A stretch of DNA of 64,000 nucleotides from Alloyangia mangrovi (GCF_002300555.2 NZ_NTHN02000008.1:62001-126000); one strand, 5' to 3'; positions 49,383-60,529 are shown, counted from the stretch's first letter. The notes: generated by a model not told the origin, from the letters alone. Translations and numbers: made by a program.

Positions 49383-49883
49383 TCAGGCTTTCCGTTCGAA
49401 GAAGCGCAGGTGCGGCAGCGCCACCTCCGGGATGGGCTGGTAGGGCCCGCGCTCGGCGAATCCCAGCTTGGCATAGAGGTGGCAGGCGGCGCCCAGCGTC
49501 TTCATCGTGTCGAGCCGCAGCAGCGGCACGCCGGCGGCACGGGCGCGGCTTGCCAGGTCTTCCACCAGCAGCGCCGCGAGCCCCTGGCCGCGCGCCTCCG
49601 GGGCGACGAAGACCCGCTTGATCTCGGCACTGCCATCGGGCAACCGCTGCGACATGGCGCAGCCGACGGGCACGCCCTGAAGCTCCGCCAGCAGCACGGC
49701 GTCATGCTTGCCGGGCAGGGCGTTCAGAAGCTCGGTGTAAGCGGGGTCGGGATAAAAGAGGTCCACCAGCGCCGGGGCGGCGGGGTGATGGGCGCGCAGA
49801 TCCTCGCGGTAGGCGAGGCAGAGTGCGCGCACGGCGGCGAAATCCCGAGGACTCGCCGCCGTGCGGAGGGTGATCTGGGTCAC
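49383..49883 (-). CDS. GNAT N-acetyltransferase
   Basis: 166 residues. The core acetyl-CoA motif is EIKRVFVAPEARGQGLAALL with VEDLASRARAAGVPLLRLDT and CHLYAKLGFAERGPY at the end. It resembles small-molecule or amino acid acetyltransferases. Substrate is unknown. It ends 7 bases from map, convergently. Confidence 0.9.
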   Translation of the reverse strand: MTQITLRTAASPRDFAAVRALCLAYREDLRAHHPAAPALVDLFYPDPAYTELLNALPGKHDAVLLAELQGVPVGCAMSQRLPDGSAEIKRVFVAPEARGQGLAALLVEDLASRARAAGVPLLRLDTMKTLGAACHLYAKLGFAERGPYQPIPEVALPHLRFFERKA

Positions 49884-49902
49884 GCGGTCAGATCCGGAAT
49901 GA

Positions 49903-50268
49903 TCAGGCGTTGGCTTCGCGGATCTTCTCGGCGGCGTCCTTGTCGTAGGTCACGCCGCTGGTCTCGAACAGGGCGTCGAGCTCGCCCGAGAGGGTCATCT
50001 CGGTGACGATGTCGCAGCCGCCGACGAATTCGCCCTTGATGTAGAGCTGCGGAATCGTCGGCCAGTCCGAGTAGTCCTTGATGCCCTGGCGGATGGCGTC
50101 ATCGGCCAGCACGTTCACGTCGAGGTAGTCGACGCCCATGTAGTTGAGCACGCCTGCGACGCGGCTCGAGAAGCCACATTGCGGCATGGTCTTGGTGCCC
50201 TTCATGAAGAGCACCACGTCGTTCGCCTTCACCGTTTCTTCGATACGGGTGGTTGCGTCGGTCGTCAT
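49903..50268 (-). CDS. grxD: Monothiol glutaredoxin (Grx4/GrxD type)
   Basis: 121 residues. It has the CGFS active site with Cys31 in MKGTKTMPQCGFSSRVAG, and WPTIPQLYIKGEFVGGCDIV is the glutathione-binding part. CGFS glutaredoxins bridge a [2Fe-2S] cluster with glutathione and often with BolA. The bolA gene lies 71 bases upstream on the same strand, supporting a Grx-BolA pair in iron or Fe-S handling. Confidence 0.95.
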   Translation of the reverse strand: MTTDATTRIEETVKANDVVLFMKGTKTMPQCGFSSRVAGVLNYMGVDYLDVNVLADDAIRQGIKDYSDWPTIPQLYIKGEFVGGCDIVTEMTLSGELDALFETSGVTYDKDAAEKIREANA

Positions 50269-50339
50269 CTCTGTCTCCTGTCTGCGCGCGCCGCCCGGCA
50301 GAGGGCGCGGCGTGGATGTCTGGTCTTGCTATGTGTGTC

Positions 50340-50582
50340 TTACTCGGGGGCCTTGGTGGTGAGCGCCAGCGCGTGCAGCTCGCCATGGTTGCCGTCCATC
50401 TTGCCCTTCAGCGCGGCGTAGACGGCGCGCTGCTGCTGGACACGGTTCTGGCCGCGGAAGCTTTCGTCGATGACCTCGGCGGCGTAGTGATTGCCGTCTC
50501 CGGCGAGGTCGGTGATGGTGATCTTGGCCTCGGGGAAGGCGGCGCGGATGAGCTGTTCGATCTCCGTCGCTTCTATTGCCAT
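50340..50582 (-). CDS. BolA-family protein
   Basis: 80 residues. The class II KH-like BolA fold is recognised from IEQLIRAAFPEAKITITDLA, then DGNHYAAEVIDESFRGQNRV and GNHGELHALALTT, with the conserved C-terminal His as a possible cluster ligand. It precedes grxD on the same strand, and these proteins commonly form a [2Fe-2S]-bridged complex. Confidence 0.94.
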   Translation of the reverse strand: MAIEATEIEQLIRAAFPEAKITITDLAGDGNHYAAEVIDESFRGQNRVQQQRAVYAALKGKMDGNHGELHALALTTKAPE

Positions 50583-50696
50583 GTGGGCGGACTCCGCTGT
50601 CAGACTGTTCTACTCAGATGTAAGACGGGCGCCGCGCAGGTGCAAGCGCGGGCCATTTGCTTGGCAGGCTTCGGGGGCGAGCTGCGGGGCGGGGGC

Positions 50697-51506
50697 TCAG
50701 AGATCCAGCTCGACCCAGACCGGCACGTGGTCCGACGGCTTGTCGCGGCCGCGGATGTCGCGGTCGATGCCGCAATCGGTCATCAGGTCGGCGCAGGCGG
50801 GGGTCATCAGCACGTGGTCGATGCGGATGCCGTTGTTTCGCTGCCAGGCGCCCGCCTGGTAGTCCCAGAAGGAATAATGCCCCGGTCCCTGCACCCGGGC
50901 GCGGAACGCCTCGGTGAAGCCGAGGTTGAGAATGCGGCGGAAGGCATCGCGGCTCTGCTGCAGGTAAAGCGCGTCCTTCTCCCAGGCCTGCGGCTTGGCG
51001 GCGTCCTCGGCCTGCGGAATGATGTTGTAGTCGCCCGCCATCAGGGCGGGGGTCTCGTCGGCCAGCAGTTGCTGCGCGCGGGCGTGCAGCCGGTCCATCC
51101 AATCGAGCTTGTAGCCGTATTTGCCGTCGCGGATCGGCTGGCCCTCCGCGTCGAACTCCACCGGGTTGCCGTTCGGCAGGTAGAGCCCGCAGAGGCGCAC
51201 GGCTTCCTTCTCGCCCACGACCGTCGCCTCGATCCAGCGCGCCTGCTCGTCGCTGTCGTCGCCGGGCAGGCCGCGGCTGACGTCCTCGAGCGGGTGCTTC
51301 GACAGGATCGCCACGCCGTTGAAGCTCTTCATGCCGTGGGTCTCGACGTTGTAGCCGCGCTCTTCGAAGAGTTCGCGCGGGAAGGCCTCGTCGACCGACT
51401 TGATTTCCTGCAGCAACGCGACATCGGGCTGGGCCTCGTCGAGCCAGTCCGTCAGCGCGCCGGCGCGCGCCTTGATGCCGTTGATGTTGAAGGTGGCAAT
51501 CTTCAT
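50697..51506 (-). CDS. xthA: Exodeoxyribonuclease III
   Basis: 269 residues from the ATG at 51506. It is an AP endonuclease and 3' exonuclease of base excision repair. The EEP fold motifs are FNINGIKAR, LLQEIKSVDEAFP, MAGDYNIIPQAEDA, RIDHVLMTP and KPSDHVPVWVEL, which include catalytic Glu, Asp-Asn and Asp-His residues. A frame upstream to 51815 is open but runs through AT-rich regulatory sequence, so the shorter start is preferred. Confidence 0.95.
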   Translation of the reverse strand: MKIATFNINGIKARAGALTDWLDEAQPDVALLQEIKSVDEAFPRELFEERGYNVETHGMKSFNGVAILSKHPLEDVSRGLPGDDSDEQARWIEATVVGEKEAVRLCGLYLPNGNPVEFDAEGQPIRDGKYGYKLDWMDRLHARAQQLLADETPALMAGDYNIIPQAEDAAKPQAWEKDALYLQQSRDAFRRILNLGFTEAFRARVQGPGHYSFWDYQAGAWQRNNGIRIDHVLMTPACADLMTDCGIDRDIRGRDKPSDHVPVWVELDL

Positions 51507-51649
51507 CTGGAGCCCTCCGAAGTTGCGCCAGCTATCGCGCAAAGCCGGCGGAGGGACAAGGCCGGCTGTCCGGATTCGGTGGCGATTCGGCCGCAAAAGG
51601 CCGCGATTCGGAGGCAATTTTCGAATTTGGGTGACGCTAGGGAAACTAT

Positions 51650-51835
51650 CCCCAGAAAAAAAACTTTCTGTGGGGAAACGAGATTGTCGCGCGGGGTGAC
51701 GAAATTGTAAGTCATTGTTTCTGTGAAGAACTTCTGTATTAATACACCTTAACAAGAAACCATATTGCCTGAAGCAAGCATCGCAAGAAACCCTGAAGCA
51801 CGTTTCTCGTGTCAATCCAACCAGGGAGATCTTCC
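51650..51835 (+). promoter_or_regulatory. AT-rich regulatory region before the FTSGA-repeat gene
   Basis: The 329-base gap between xthA and the repeat gene contains CCCCAGAAA / TTTCTGTGGGG as an imperfect hairpin (51650-51675), a possible promoter TTGTTT (51715-51720) with TATTAA (51737-51742) at 16-base spacing, CAAGAAACC twice (51753-51761 and 51784-51792, 31 bases apart) and CTGAAGCA twice (51769-51776 and 51793-51800). The base composition is clearly more AT-rich than the surroundings. The ribosome-binding site AGGGAG is at about 51823. Confidence 0.5.
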
Positions 51836-52171
51836 ATGACTGCTCAACTCAAGGAAATCGTGACTGCAGAAGCCCGGGACCGCATCGACGCCGATCTGTT
51901 CGGCGGCGAGGGCTGCGCCATGTTCACCTCGGGCGCCGCACCCGCCGGGGCCGAAACGCTGCTCGGCGGCGGAGTCGAGATGTTCACCTCGGGGGCGGCG
52001 CCCGCGGGGGCCGAGATTGCCTCGGGCGAGGGGGCGGCGCTCTTCACCTCGGGCGCCGGGCCGGTGACTGCCTCGGGCGAGGCGGTCGGCCTCTTCACCT
52101 CAGGGGCAGCGCCACTGCGCTCCGAGATCGGCGCAGGCGACGCCACGGCGCTCTTCACCTCGGGCGCCTGA
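51836..52171 (+). CDS. FTSGA-repeat protein, candidate multi-core peptide precursor
   Basis: 111 residues from the ATG at 51836, with AGGGAG upstream. The N-terminal 26 residues (MTAQLKEIVTAEARDRIDAD, then LFGGEG) look like a helical leader. After Cys27 come five copies of [M/L]FTSGA, with Phe at 30, 50, 70, 87 and 107, spaced 20, 20, 17 and 20 residues, mostly followed by APAGAE-like linkers; the last copy ends the protein. Third-base differences between copies show selection on protein rather than DNA. There is no signal peptide or membrane helix. I do not recognise the family; it may correspond to an existing DUF that I cannot verify. Confidence 0.8.
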   Translation: MTAQLKEIVTAEARDRIDADLFGGEGCAMFTSGAAPAGAETLLGGGVEMFTSGAAPAGAEIASGEGAALFTSGAGPVTASGEAVGLFTSGAAPLRSEIGAGDATALFTSGA

Positions 52172-52260
52172 GCCCTCGCGCACGGGCGGGCGCCGCTCCG
52201 GTGCCCGCCTGTCACCGCCTGTGTCCTGTTCTTGCTCCCGCGCGCAGAAAGGCTCTCCGC

Positions 52261-53334
52261 ATGTCCAATGTCGTCGCCCTTCGCCCTTCGCCCCGCGTCG
52301 CCGACCCGGACAGGCGCATCGCGGCGCTGATCGCCTGTTTCGCGCTGCATCGCCGCAGCGAGGAGGATGTGTTCTGGCTCAAGGAGAACGCCGAGCTTTT
52401 GAACATCCTCGACTGTACCGGCGCGGCGAGATGGGCCGGGATCGGCCCGCAGGCGCTGCTGCCGCATGCCGAGTTCTACACCAGCGCCGAGGCGCGGCTG
52501 GCCTTCTTCCCGCAATACTACCGCTTCCTGCTGTCGATGGTGCTCGACCTCGAGGACCTCGGGATGCCCGGAGAGACCGGCGCGCGTATGGCGCGGAGCA
52601 TCGCGGCGTCCGGCGCGCCCGGGACCGAGCTGTCGGACCTGCAGCGCATGGAGGCGCGGCGGCTGCTGGCGCGGCGAGCGGTTTCCGGTCCGGCCGATCC
52701 CGGCCTCGAGGACCGGCTGCGCGATTTCTGCGCCCGGCCGGGCACCTTTGCGCTGCCGAACAAGAAGGCGGCCTACGAGCTTACCCATATCGTCTTCTAC
52801 CTCAGCGAATACGGCCGCCGTGATCCGCGCCTGGCCCCCGAGGCGCTGACCAGCCTGCAGTTCGCCGGCCACCTCGCCTTTCTCGAGCAGAACTCCGACC
52901 TGCTGGCCGAGGTCTGCATCGCGCTGCGCTACGCCGGCGAGCTGCCGCCGGCGCTCTGGACAAGCTGGCTAAGCCGCGAGACGCAGCTCTTCCATGTAGA
53001 GGCGGACCCGCAGGGCCCGCTGCAGGACGGCTACCACGATTTCCTCGTCTGCAATTGGCAGCTGGCCCTGTCGGGCGACGAGCCCTTCCGCAAGCCGCTG
53101 GTGCCGGGGCGCATGCGCTTCGACCGGGCGGCACAGCGGCTCGCGCCGCTGCGCGAACTGTCGCGGGCGCTCTTTGCCATGAAGGGCGGGCGCAGCGCCG
53201 ATTGGGTGGTGATGCGCCGCCGCATGGAGGGAGCACTGCCGCCCATGGTGCTCGAACTGCTCGACGTCATGGCCCGCGAGACGGCTCATTTTGACGCATT
53301 CTTCGAGGGGTTCGCCCGGGCGGGCCGGGCATGA
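52261..53334 (+). CDS. Protein of unknown function next to the FTSGA-repeat gene
   Basis: 357 residues from the ATG at 52261, preceded by AGAAAGG. The protein appears helical and soluble, without signal peptide or membrane segments. Recurrent features are FWLKENAELLNILDCTGAAR, KKAAYELTHIVFYLSEYGRR, a Cys in LLAEVCIALRYAGELPP and DGYHDFLVCNWQLALSG; conserved-looking His, Asp and Cys could be catalytic or metal-binding, but no known motif matches. The stop overlaps the EamA transporter start by 4 bases. Its place directly after the repeat gene suggests it acts on that product. Confidence 0.85.
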   Translation: MSNVVALRPSPRVADPDRRIAALIACFALHRRSEEDVFWLKENAELLNILDCTGAARWAGIGPQALLPHAEFYTSAEARLAFFPQYYRFLLSMVLDLEDLGMPGETGARMARSIAASGAPGTELSDLQRMEARRLLARRAVSGPADPGLEDRLRDFCARPGTFALPNKKAAYELTHIVFYLSEYGRRDPRLAPEALTSLQFAGHLAFLEQNSDLLAEVCIALRYAGELPPALWTSWLSRETQLFHVEADPQGPLQDGYHDFLVCNWQLALSGDEPFRKPLVPGRMRFDRAAQRLAPLRELSRALFAMKGGRSADWVVMRRRMEGALPPMVLELLDVMARETAHFDAFFEGFARAGRA

Positions 53335-54208
53335 GGGCGGCGCTCACCGGCGCAGCGCTGGTCGCGGTCTACACCGCGCTCATCGCCGCGGCGGACGGGA
53401 TCACCAAGCTGATCGCCGGAGGCTACGCGGCCCCGCAGTTCTTCGCCCTGTCTTCGGCCATGGTGCTGGTCTTCGCGCTCTGCGCGGCACGGCGGCAGGG
53501 GCCGCTGCGCGAGGCGCTGAGCCTGCGGAGCCGCCGCATCATGGCGCTGCGCGCGCTGCTGACCGTGCTTGCCGCCACCGGCTTTTTCCAGGCGTTCCGC
53601 CTGCTGCCCTTTGCCGATGTCTTCCTCTTCATCGGGCTCATGCCGCTCATCGCCGCCGCGCTTTCCGGCGCGGCGCTTGGCGAGCCGGTCCGTCCCGCCT
53701 CGTGGCTGGCGCTGGGGGTCGGCGCCGCGGGCATCCTCGTGCTGGTGCCCGAGGGCCGGGCTGGCTGGGCGCGGGGCACCTCTGGGCGCTGCTGGCCGCT
53801 GTGTCGGGCACCGCCTCGATGGTCGCCTCCCGCGCCATCGCGCGGCGCGAGCGCAAGCCGCTGGCGCAGGTCTTCTGGCCCAACCTCGCGCTGGCGCTGG
53901 TCATGGGCGCGGCGCTGCCCCTCGTCTGGCAGCCGATGCCGCTTGCTGACTGGCTCTGGGTGGCGGGCTACGCGCTCTTCCTCTTCGGCGCGCGCTATGT
54001 CTCGGTCGAGGCGCTGCGGCTGCTCCCGGCCTATGTCGCGACGCCGCTGATGAACCTGCAGTTCGTCTGGATGGTCGGCATCGGCTTTTTCGGCTTCGGA
54101 GAGCTGCCCGGTGTCGGCCCCATGTTCGGCGCCGCGCTGGTGATCGGCTCGGGGCTCTGGCTGGTGGCCGACGAGGCGCTGCCGGCGCGGCGGCGGCTGC
54201 GCGCGTAG
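53331..54208 (+). pseudogene. EamA/DMT-family transporter, frameshifted as sequenced
   Basis: The first frame gives MRAALTGAALVAVYTALIAA and several helices up to LGVGAAGILVLVPEG near residue 142. Near 53753 one G seems lost: with GAGGGGCC the frame continues PGWLGAGHLWALLAAVSGTA and joins a second frame with [40 protein letters not shown] and [20 protein letters not shown], ending at 54208. The repaired product would be about 292 residues with roughly ten membrane helices in two EamA halves, the family standard. It is translationally coupled to the unknown gene before it and may export a product of this cassette. Confidence 0.85.
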
Positions 54209-54357
54209 GCAAGCCCGGGCCCGACGGTGTCGCCCCGACCCCGGGTTGGAAGACGCCCCTCGCGCCGACCACGCTTTTCGCGGGCGGCTTATGGACAGGG
54301 ACCGGATGGGGATATACACCCGTCCGGAACCCGCAGACGAGGCGCAAGAGAACACCC

Positions 54358-57033
<2,676 letters not shown>

Positions 57034-57055
57034 TCAAAAGCTTAGGGAGGAGCTT

Positions 57056-57340
57056 ATGACCGCTTACATGATCGCCCGCATCGAGGTCACCGACCCCGAG
57101 GAATACGCCAAGTATGCTGGCCAAACCGTTGCGCTCGCCGAGAAATTCGGCGGGCGTTTCCTTGTGAAGGGCGGCCCGCAGGCCTTCGTCGAAGGCGAGG
57201 GGCCGGGCCGGCACGTGGTGGTGGAATTCCCCAGCCGCGTCGCTGCTGAACGCTGGTACAATTCGCCCGAATACCAGCGCATCCTGCCCATCGCCCTGCG
57301 CGCCTCGACGCGCGACCTTGTCATCGTGGAAGGACTCTGA
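57056..57340 (+). CDS. DUF1330 domain protein, first of a tandem pair
   Basis: 94 residues with the ferredoxin-like DUF1330 pattern: AYMIARIEVTDPEEYAKYAG, then GGRFLVKGGPQAFVEGEG and VVVEFPSRVAAERWYNSPEY. Function is unknown. GGGAGG lies upstream and the stop overlaps the next start (TGATG). Confidence 0.9.
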   Translation: MTAYMIARIEVTDPEEYAKYAGQTVALAEKFGGRFLVKGGPQAFVEGEGPGRHVVVEFPSRVAAERWYNSPEYQRILPIALRASTRDLVIVEGL

Positions 57341-57627
57341 TGCCCGCTCTCTGGATCGCCCATGTCACCGTCACCGACGAGGAGGCCTATGGCCGATACG
57401 CCAAGCTCGCCGGTCCCGCGATCGCCAAGCACGGTGGCGCCTTCATCGCCCGCGGCGGCCGCTACGTGCAGCTCGAGGGCAAGGAGCGCCCGCGCAATGT
57501 GGTGGCGAAATTTCCCTCGGTCGAGGCGGCCGAGGCCTGCTACCACTCGCCAGAGTACCAGGAGGCGCTCAGCCACGCCCGCGGTGCCTCCGAGCGCGAA
57601 CTGCTGATCGTCGAAACCAGCGAGTGA
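57340..57627 (+). CDS. DUF1330 domain protein, second of a tandem pair
   Basis: 95 residues, a paralogue of the gene before it (ALWIAHVTVTDEEAYGRYAK, FIARGGRYVQLEGKERPRNV, FPSVEAAEACYHSPEYQEAL). The one-base overlap with the first copy and the shared fold point to a duplication. Both are likely translated together. Confidence 0.9.
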   Translation: MPALWIAHVTVTDEEAYGRYAKLAGPAIAKHGGAFIARGGRYVQLEGKERPRNVVAKFPSVEAAEACYHSPEYQEALSHARGASERELLIVETSE

Positions 57628-57637
57628 GCGCCTGCGA

Positions 57638-57988
57638 TTGAGCCTCGCGCACCTGCTGCCGGTGCTCTTGCTGGTGGCCTCGAACTTCTTCATGACCATG
57701 GCCTGGTACGGGCACCTGCGCTTTCCCGGCGCGCCGCTCTGGGCCGTGGTCTTCATCAGCTGGGGCATCGCGCTGGTGGAATACTGGCTCGCGGTGCCCG
57801 CAAATCGGCTTGGCCACCGCGTCTATTCCGCCGCGGAACTGAAGACCCTGCAGGAAGTCATCACGCTGATCGTCTTCGCCGGCTTCTCGGCCCTCTGGCT
57901 GAAGGAGCCGCTGACGCTCAACCACGCGGTCGGCTTCGGTTTCATCGCCCTCGGCGCCTTTTTCATCTTCCGCGGCCCCTTCGGCTGA
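57638..57988 (+). CDS. DUF486 family membrane protein
   Basis: 116 residues read from a TTG at 57638 because no ATG or GTG is available in the frame. Four membrane helices are visible. The family pattern is VLLLVASNFFMTMAWYGHLR, then WGIALVEYWLAVPANRLGHR and EVITLIVFAGFSALWLKEPL. The family is related to small DMT transporters, and its function is unknown. It follows the DUF1330 pair by 10 bases. Confidence 0.88.
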   Translation: MSLAHLLPVLLLVASNFFMTMAWYGHLRFPGAPLWAVVFISWGIALVEYWLAVPANRLGHRVYSAAELKTLQEVITLIVFAGFSALWLKEPLTLNHAVGFGFIALGAFFIFRGPFG

Positions 57989-58016
57989 GTAGTCGACGGC
58001 CTGCACCGGCAAAGGA

Positions 58017-58047
58017 AAACGCGGTCCCCGTCATAGGGACCGCGTTT
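58017..58047. terminator. Terminator hairpin between DUF486 and typA genes
   Basis: AAACGCGGTCCC (58017-58028) pairs with GGGACCGCGTTT (58036-58047), a 12-bp perfect stem with a 7-base loop, followed by GTGTTTCTT on the plus strand. It probably serves the plus-strand operon. Confidence 0.75.
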
Positions 58048-58050
58048 GTG

Positions 58051-58129
58051 TTTCTTCTAGGCCGAAATATCCCGGGGGTGCGGGGGCAGAGCCCCCGCTT
58101 GATCCCGTGTGCGGGGGCAGAGCCCCCGC
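58051..58129 (+). repeat. Composite intergenic element, copy 4, with duplicated hairpin
   Basis: TTTCTTCTAGGC (58051-58062) then AAATATCCCGGGGG (58065-58078). Two identical GCGGGGGC-AGA-GCCCCCGC hairpins follow (58080-58098 and 58111-58129). The element lies between the terminator and the typA stop. Confidence 0.75.
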
Positions 58130-58139
58130 GTCTTCCGGC

Positions 58140-59957
58140 TTACTGGCTGCGCGACTGGCGCTTGCGCTCGTGCGGGTCGAGGTAGCGCTTGCGCAGGCGG
58201 ATCGCGTTCGGGGTCACTTCCACCAGCTCGTCGTCGTTGATGTAGGCGATCGCCTCTTCCAGCGTGAAGGTGATCGGGGTGGTCAGGCGCACGGCCTCGT
58301 CGGTGCCCGAGGCCCGCACGTTGGTCAGCTTCTTGCCCTTCAGCGGGTTCACCTCGAGGTCGTTGTCGCGGCTGTGCTCGCCGATGATCATGCCGGTGTA
58401 GACCGGTGCCTGCGCCCCGAGGAACATCTTGCCGCGGTCCTCGAGGTTCCACAGCGCATAGGCCACGGCCTCGCCGTTCTCCATCGAGATCAGCACGCCG
58501 GCGCGGCGGCCTTCGATGGCGCCCTTGTGCGCGGTCCAGCCGTGGAAGGTGCGGTTCAGAACGCCGGTGCCGCGGGTGTCGGTGAGGAACTCGCCATGGT
58601 AGCCGATCAGGCCGCGCGAGGGCACGTGGGCCACGATGCGGGTCTTGCCGGCGCCGGCGGGCTTCATCTCGACCAGCTCGCCCTTGCGCGGGCCGGTGAT
58701 CTTCTCGATCACCGCGCCGGTGTATTCGTCATCCACGTCGATGGTGACTTCCTCGACCGGCTCCATGCGGGTGCCATTGTCGTCCTTCATGATCACCTGC
58801 GGACGCGAGATCGACAGCTCGAAGCCCTCGCGGCGCATGTTCTCAATGAGCACGCCCATCTGCAGTTCGCCGCGGCCCGAGACCTCGAAGGCCTCGCCAC
58901 CGGGGGTGTCGGCGATCTTGATCGCGACGTTGCCCTCGGCTTCCTTCATCAGGCGCTCGCGGATGACGCGCGACTGCACCTTCTTGCCGTCGCGGCCGGC
59001 GAGCGGGCTGTCGTTGATGCCGAAGGTCACGGTGATGGTCGGCGGATCGATCGGCTGGGCGTCGAGCGGCTCGTCCACGGCCAGTGCGCAGATCGTGTCG
59101 GCCACGGTCGCCTTGGTCATCCCGGCGAGCGAGACGATGTCGCCTGCGAGGCCTTCCTCGATGTCCGCCTGGGCAAGGCCGCGGAAGGCCTGCACGCGGG
59201 TGACGCGGAACTGCTCGATCTTCTGGCCGATGCGGCTGATCGCCTGCACGGTCTGGCCGACCTTGACGCGGCCGGACTCGATACGGCCGGTCAGCAGGCG
59301 GCCGACAAAGGGGTCGGAGCCGAGCGTGGTGGCCAGCATGCGGAAGTCTTCGTCCTGGTGCTTGATCTGCTTGGGCGCGGGAACGTGGTCGACGATCAGG
59401 CGGAACAGCGCGTCGAGGTTCTTGCGCGGCCCGTCGAGTTCGGCATCGGCCCAGCCGTTGCGGCCCGAGGCGTACATGTGCGGGAAGTCGAGCTGGTCCT
59501 CGTCCGCGCCGAGCGAGGCGAAGAGATCAAAGCACTGATCGAGCGCGCGGTCGGGCTCGGCGTCGGGCTTGTCGACCTTGTTCAGCACCACGATCGGGCG
59601 CAGGCCGAGGCGCAGCGCCTTCGAGGTGACGAACTTGGTCTGGGGCATCGGGCCCTCGGCCGCGTCCACCAGCAGCACCACGCCATCGACCATGCTCAGG
59701 ATGCGCTCGACCTCGCCGCCGAAGTCGGCGTGGCCGGGGGTGTCGACGATGTTGATGCGGGTGTTCTTCCACTCGACCGAGGTCGGCTTGGCAAAGATGG
59801 TGATGCCGCGCTCGCGCTCGAGATCGTTGCTGTCCATGGCGCGCTCGGCCACGGCTTGGTTCTCGCGGAACGCGCCGGACTGTTTGAGCAGCTCGTCCAC
59901 CAGGGTGGTCTTGCCATGGTCAACGTGTGCGATGATCGCGATATTGCGCAGGTCCAT
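58140..59957 (-). CDS. typA: Translational GTPase TypA/BipA
   Basis: 605 residues. The G domain carries the P-loop IAHVDHGKTTLVDELLKQ, DTPGHADFGGEVERI and VLNKVDKPDAEP, followed by EF-G-like domains and the BipA C-terminal domain (ENGEAVAYALWNLEDRGKMF, GEHSRDNDLEVNPLKGKKLT, NVRASGTDEAVRLT). It helps ribosome assembly and stress adaptation, notably at low temperature. It is followed by the composite element and preceded by an SMR gene. Confidence 0.96.
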   Translation of the reverse strand: MDLRNIAIIAHVDHGKTTLVDELLKQSGAFRENQAVAERAMDSNDLERERGITIFAKPTSVEWKNTRINIVDTPGHADFGGEVERILSMVDGVVLLVDAAEGPMPQTKFVTSKALRLGLRPIVVLNKVDKPDAEPDRALDQCFDLFASLGADEDQLDFPHMYASGRNGWADAELDGPRKNLDALFRLIVDHVPAPKQIKHQDEDFRMLATTLGSDPFVGRLLTGRIESGRVKVGQTVQAISRIGQKIEQFRVTRVQAFRGLAQADIEEGLAGDIVSLAGMTKATVADTICALAVDEPLDAQPIDPPTITVTFGINDSPLAGRDGKKVQSRVIRERLMKEAEGNVAIKIADTPGGEAFEVSGRGELQMGVLIENMRREGFELSISRPQVIMKDDNGTRMEPVEEVTIDVDDEYTGAVIEKITGPRKGELVEMKPAGAGKTRIVAHVPSRGLIGYHGEFLTDTRGTGVLNRTFHGWTAHKGAIEGRRAGVLISMENGEAVAYALWNLEDRGKMFLGAQAPVYTGMIIGEHSRDNDLEVNPLKGKKLTNVRASGTDEAVRLTTPITFTLEEAIAYINDDELVEVTPNAIRLRKRYLDPHERKRQSRSQ

Positions 59958-60020
59958 AGGAATGCCTTTGAAGGGAGGTTTGCGCGCGGGTTAGCCGGGG
60001 AAGGGGGAAAATGCCAGCCC

Positions 60021-60350
60021 TTAATGCGGCGAGGCCCCGGAAAACAGGTGAATCACGAGGATCCCGGCAACAATCAGCCCCATTCCGAGGATTGCCGCGA
60101 GGTCCAGCTTCTGCCCGAAGGCCACCAGCCCGATCACCGAGATGAGGACGATGCCCAGCCCCGACCACATGGCATAGGCCAGCCCCACCGGCATGGCGCG
60201 CAGCACGATCGACAATAGGTAGAAGGCCGCGGCATAGGCGACCACCACGATCGCCGAGGGCAGCGGCCGGGTGAATTGCTGACTGGCCTGCAGCGCGGCG
60301 GTGCCGATGGTCTCGGCAAGCACGGCGAGGGCGAGAGTGAGGTAGGGCAT
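60021..60350 (-). CDS. Small multidrug resistance (SMR) transporter
   Basis: 109 residues from the ATG at 60350, four membrane helices. The essential Glu of SMR pumps is present in the first helix (LALAVLAETIGTAALQASQQ), and the family stretch AYAMWSGLGIVLISVIGL follows. It exports cationic drugs or guanidinium-like compounds by proton exchange. The length and motif favour the EmrE type over the SugE type. It is upstream of typA on the same strand. Confidence 0.92.
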   Translation of the reverse strand: MPYLTLALAVLAETIGTAALQASQQFTRPLPSAIVVVAYAAAFYLLSIVLRAMPVGLAYAMWSGLGIVLISVIGLVAFGQKLDLAAILGMGLIVAGILVIHLFSGASPH

Positions 60351-60529
60351 TGCGAACTCCGCTGAGACTGACCCCGTTCTGACCCGGCCCGGGGGCGGCT
60401 GCAAGCCGGGAGGCGGCGCCGAAGGGGGCGGTGCGGCGGCGGGTGTACCGTCAAAAATCTGCCTGTCTTAACTCGGTGTGAGGAAATCGCCGCTAGACGA
60501 GGGCTGAAACCCTATTGCGGAGGTGTTCC

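Noticed and set aside
58080-58129. CRISPR-like repeats
   Set aside because: The two identical hairpins are only a tandem copy inside an intergenic element, with no regular spacer series or cas genes anywhere in the window.
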